Below, in pieces: positions 61,383 to 64,000 of a DNA stretch of 64,000 bases (positions are counted from its first letter, which is position 1; every line of letters starts with the position of its first letter). The notes below the pieces were generated by a model. It searched no databases. It saw only the letters and a list, made by a program, of their open reading frames with translations, and was not told where the DNA came from. Origin of the DNA: Candidatus Saganbacteria bacterium (GTDB lineage Bacteria; Margulisbacteria; WOR-1; XYC2-FULL-46-14; XYC2-FULL-37-10); contig JACRPL010000011.1 of assembly GCA_016223245.1 (NCBI GenBank), positions 28,707 to 92,706 of the forward strand. Reading direction: 5' to 3'. Both the position numbers and the translations under genes were made by a program.

Positions 61383-62492
61383 ATGAAAAAAAATATCAGA
61401 AGTAATACGAAAAATATAATTTATACATTGTTGGTCATTGGGATTTGGTCATTGGTCATTTGTGCCCCAGCGGCCGCCGTTCCCCAGTATATAAACTACC
61501 AGGGCGTCTTGAAGGATGCCGCGGGCAATTTGCAGACAGGGACGTACAGCATGGCATTCAAGATCTATGGCGCGGCAGCTATCGGAACGGGGACGGTACT
61601 AAACAGCGACAGCGCGGCGAGGAGCGTTTCGGTCTCAAGCGGGATATATAATGTGTCGATCGAAGCGACGAACTCTGTTTTTAACGGGACAGACCGGTGG
61701 CTTGAGGTAACGGTTGGGTCGGAAGTTTTGTCGCCGAGGCTTAAGGTCCAGTCAAGCGCGTACGCTATAACGTCCGGCAATGCGGTTACCGCTGAAACCA
61801 TTAGTAATTATAGGGTCGGAGTTTCAGGCGCAGGCATAGTGCCGACGACTGACGCGACAGGGCTTTTGTCGTCAAGTGTTATTCCGGTCACCGGATCGGT
61901 AACGCTTTCGGCGAATTCTTTGAAGCTCGGCGGATATTTACCCGGTGTAAGCGGTGTCGGCATTGTGCCAACGACTGACGCGACGACAGGAAAACTTGCA
62001 ACAAGCGTGATACCGACAACGATAACGGTATCGACCGCCGATTCTATATCCGGAAACATTTCGACGACAGGAACCATTACTGCATCAGCAACGGCGAACA
62101 CAAGCGCGATAGTAACGGGCTTGAATGCGGGAGCGGGAACTGGTGTTTATGGGAAGAGCAATACGGGGACGGGAGTTTCTGCGGAGAGCACAAGCGGCGT
62201 GGCGCTTGATATTGTGGGGAAAATTAGAGCGAGGACAGGGACGGGATTTTGTGCGGGGACGGGGACGATTGCATTGGGTGACGCTACATCAGGATCCATT
62301 GCTAACACAGCTATAACTACAAGCAGTGTTATTTTGTTGACAGTAGGGCATGGGGCAACCACAGCTGCCTTAAACACAAATGGCGGAATACGCGTTTCGA
62401 CTATAACCAATGGGACAAGTTTTGTGGTGGCAACAATGGATGGGAATGGCGCTTCGGCCGCGATACCGTTTAGTTATTTGATCATCAATTAG
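61383..62492 (+). CDS. Exported repetitive protein (tail-fibre/trimeric-adhesin-like composition)
   Basis: A 369-aa protein with a signal peptide (about 1-38) whose hydrophobic core is encoded by TTGGTCATTGG-type repeats. The N-terminal part (about 39-145, PQYINYQGVLKDAAGNLQTGTYSMAFKIYG... LEVTVGSEVLSPRLKVQSSAYA) matches the opening domain of many secreted tail-fibre-like proteins. The rest is Ser/Thr/Gly/Ala-rich with repeated AGIVPTTDATG/VGIVPTTDATTG, SVIP and TGTGV motifs. The start at 61383 has AGGAGG seven bases upstream and begins the signal peptide. The same 21-bp initiation region is found at mntA. Its function is unknown; a surface fibre is likely. Confidence 0.7.
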   Translation: MKKNIRSNTKNIIYTLLVIGIWSLVICAPAAAVPQYINYQGVLKDAAGNLQTGTYSMAFKIYGAAAIGTGTVLNSDSAARSVSVSSGIYNVSIEATNSVFNGTDRWLEVTVGSEVLSPRLKVQSSAYAITSGNAVTAETISNYRVGVSGAGIVPTTDATGLLSSSVIPVTGSVTLSANSLKLGGYLPGVSGVGIVPTTDATTGKLATSVIPTTITVSTADSISGNISTTGTITASATANTSAIVTGLNAGAGTGVYGKSNTGTGVSAESTSGVALDIVGKIRARTGTGFCAGTGTIALGDATSGSIANTAITTSSVILLTVGHGATTAALNTNGGIRVSTITNGTSFVVATMDGNGASAAIPFSYLIIN

Positions 62493-62510
62493 AGAAAAGG
62501 GCAACGGCTA

Positions 62511-62623
62511 GGGTAACGCTACCCGTTTCGGCGAGGGGTTACGGCTATGGCCATAACCGTTATCGTTGCCGTACGGCTATGGCCATAACCGTTATCGTTG
62601 CCGTTTTACGATACGGGCATCGT
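62511..62623. repeat. Left repeat block flanking the four-helix-bundle gene
   Basis: Contains GGGTAACGCTACCCG (62511-62525), a 32-bp unit in perfect tandem (62541-62572 and 62573-62604), and a 46-bp segment (62578-62623) repeated exactly at 63119-63164. The sequence is rich in palindromic words such as TATGGCCATA. Confidence 0.85.
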
Positions 62624-62642
62624 TGTCGTTACTTGCCTTTGA

Positions 62643-63044
62643 TTACGGTTGTCGTTTCTTGAAATTATTCCAAGCCACTCCTAATTTATAGAGCTGTCTT
62701 CCTGTTTTGTCGTAAATATCTATTAATTTATCGCAAGAATCAATATTTACATGCGAAGAATAAATATCCCTCGCTTGGCTGATGCTGACTACCATCTCAT
62801 TGCACTCTGCCATCGCATCGTCAATATATTTTTGAAAACCTCTATTTTGGTGTCTTTTCGCGTAACCCTCCGCGATCAATCTTGGTATGGCCTTGCAAGC
62901 CCTGCTTAATTGATCTTTCAAATCATATCTCTCATCTCCAGGCAGTTTGCAGGCGATTTCGCATAAGACTGACAACATAGCTGAATAGGAATTTCGATAA
63001 ACCTCCAAATCTCTAAAACTAACGATCCTATTTTTCAATTCCAT
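62643..63044 (-). CDS. Four-helix-bundle protein (S23/23S rRNA intervening-sequence family)
   Basis: A 133-aa helical protein with the family opening IVSFRDLEVYRNSYSAML and the later DLKDQLSRACKAIPRLIAEGYAKRHQNRGFQKYIDDAMAECNEMV. AAAGGAG lies eight bases before the ATG. It lies opposite to its neighbours and is bracketed by direct repeat blocks (62511-62623, 63084-63164), which suggests it arrived as a repeat-bounded unit. Function unknown. Confidence 0.85.
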   Translation of the reverse strand: MELKNRIVSFRDLEVYRNSYSAMLSVLCEIACKLPGDERYDLKDQLSRACKAIPRLIAEGYAKRHQNRGFQKYIDDAMAECNEMVVSISQARDIYSSHVNIDSCDKLIDIYDKTGRQLYKLGVAWNNFKKRQP

Positions 63045-63083
63045 GGCAAAAACTCCTTTTTATTAAATATATGGCTACGGCGA

Positions 63084-63164
63084 GGGTAACGCTACCCGTT
63101 TCGGTTATGGCTTTGGGTTATGGCCATAACCGTTATCGTTGCCGTTTTACGATACGGGCATCGT
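63084..63164. repeat. Right repeat block flanking the four-helix-bundle gene
   Basis: Carries a 21-bp copy (63084-63104) of 62511-62531 and a 46-bp perfect copy (63119-63164) of 62578-62623, in the same order and orientation as the left block. Confidence 0.85.
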
Positions 63165-63245
63165 CACCGTTACCCTAACCGAATACAGCAATTATCATGC
63201 CAAAGGCGGGTAAGCATGCCAAAGGCGATCATAAGGAGAAATAGA

Positions 63246-63256
63246 GGGGGGGGGGG
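63246..63256. repeat. Poly-G tract (11 G)
   Basis: Homopolymer of 11 G, just beyond the stop codon of the minus-strand gene ending at 63266. Confidence 0.9.
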
Positions 63257-63265
63257 TAAAAGCCG

Positions 63266-64000
63266 CTAATAAGAACAATAATTAGCAGTAATATCGGCGA
63301 GCGTCGCGTCGGAGTTGCCCAAGTTGGCTCCAAGCCACAAATAGCGGCCGGAGCAGGTATTTGGGATAGAAACTCCCGCGTTATTAGCAAGCCCTGTCGC
63401 GCATGGGACATCGGGCTTAATCGGACTTGCGGAAGCATAAAGATCTGTCGCGACGCCAATACCGTTCCAGCTAATAGTCGCGCCAGTCCCAACATTGTTA
63501 GATCCGGTTGTATCGATCATTTGAGAAATATAACCGCCTTTTGGTTTTTTGGGGAGCTTGTCGCCGCCTTCATAATATCTTACATAATCCCAAGACGATT
63601 CGCTGTCTGCTGTACCAGCGATGTCGTTCCACCTGAAAGAATTTTCTGTTATGGATGGAATCTTAGGCATTACACCTGTTCCATCTATCCTTAAAGTCCC
63701 ATCTATATAAACTTTGAAATCGTTACCTTTAGCGGCTATCCTGTAAACATGAAAATCATCAGTTGTATCCATTTTATATTCTAATTTAGAAATGAATTCA
63801 CTGATTTTATCGTTTCGAATTGTGCATATGAGCTCCTTTACACCGTCATAAGGATTAAGATTTCTTATTTTCCAGGAAGGATCAGCTTCTATTGCCCCGC
63901 CCTTAACTCTTCCTTCAGTGACCCATCCAGTAGTATGGGAAAAGTTTGTTTTTCTTTCGAAGGAACCTTTGTCGTCTTTTCCCATTGTTGAAACATGTAA
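63266..64000 (-). CDS. LamG/concanavalin-like protein, C-terminal part (runs off the window)
   Basis: The open frame continues to the window edge, so the ATG at 63983-63985 is probably internal and only the last 244 residues are seen. The visible part has jelly-roll features: FHVYRIAAKGNDFKVYIDGTL, then SFRWNDIAGTADSESSWDYVRYYEGG, as in LamG/concanavalin-like domains that bind carbohydrate. The tail (about the last 90 residues) is Gly/Ser/Asn-rich (TTGSNNVGTGATISWNG, CATGLANNAGVSIPNTCSGRYLWLGANL) and carries three Cys. A signal peptide, if any, is outside the window. Probably a secreted or surface protein. Confidence 0.65.
   Translation of the reverse strand, partial: LHVSTMGKDDKGSFERKTNFSHTTGWVTEGRVKGGAIEADPSWKIRNLNPYDGVKELICTIRNDKISEFISKLEYKMDTTDDFHVYRIAAKGNDFKVYIDGTLRIDGTGVMPKIPSITENSFRWNDIAGTADSESSWDYVRYYEGGDKLPKKPKGGYISQMIDTTGSNNVGTGATISWNGIGVATDLYASASPIKPDVPCATGLANNAGVSIPNTCSGRYLWLGANLGNSDATLADITANYCSY

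Noticed and set aside
62541..63164. Possible CRISPR array
   Set aside because: The repeats are adjacent tandem or isolated blocks without regular unique spacers, and no cas gene is present.

Overview
The window looks like chromosome of an uncultured diderm bacterium of moderate-to-low GC. It encodes a three-POTRA BamA next to a TamB-like protein, many PorV-type outer-membrane barrels, and SLH domains used on outer-membrane proteins rather than on a Gram-positive wall. That combination, with clpC-radA housekeeping, suggests a diderm lineage near Cyanobacteria/Margulisbacteria/Saganbacteria (WOR-1). This placement is inferred from gene content only. No rRNA, tRNA or CRISPR was recognised.

Layout. 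1-2.8 kb: clpC-radA on the minus strand. 2.8-4.4 kb: a small hypothetical gene and an AAA/DUF4143 ATPase. 4.6-10.3 kb: a minus-strand operon of two SLH proteins (one also a PorV-like barrel), a small exported protein and an orphan membrane histidine kinase. 10.4-15.4 kb: an unusually short SMC protein and a 16-repeat exported propeller-like protein. 15.4-18.0 kb: metK (minus) diverging from an M15-type peptidase and a Xer recombinase. 18.0-24.4 kb: tamB-bamA. 24.5-25.6 kb: accessory genes (ORF6N, four-helix bundle). 26.0-33.3 kb: a four-gene surface operon (1,498-aa Ig-repeat exoprotein, PorV barrel, lipoprotein, carbohydrate-binding-like protein). 33.5-41.5 kb: YhcG/DUF1016 nuclease, Fn3 lipoproteins, a broken RhuM, a PEGA protein and a CsgG-like domain fused to an outer-membrane barrel. 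41.6-42.2 kb: a DUF6516/TumE-type toxin-antitoxin pair (minus). 42.3-59.3 kb: a 5,281-aa exoprotein starting with a lipase-like domain and ending in a FlgD/CTD-like domain, translationally coupled to a PorV barrel. 59.3-64 kb: a DUF4143 ATPase behind a palindromic promoter, a MntA/HepT pair, an exported protein, a four-helix-bundle gene flanked by direct repeats, and the 3' part of a LamG-like protein.

Three themes join the region. First, a repeated cassette of a giant Ig/FlgD-type exoprotein with a C-terminal YPNP...GK domain followed immediately by a PorV barrel, reminiscent of type IX secretion cargo plus PorV shuttle. Second, many palindromic and short-period repeats that sit in frame inside coding sequences, including one family with compensating stem changes and a conserved bulge. 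Third, first-of-operon genes whose -10 box lies 7-9 nt before the start codon, implying leaderless mRNAs, while internal genes carry Shine-Dalgarno sites.
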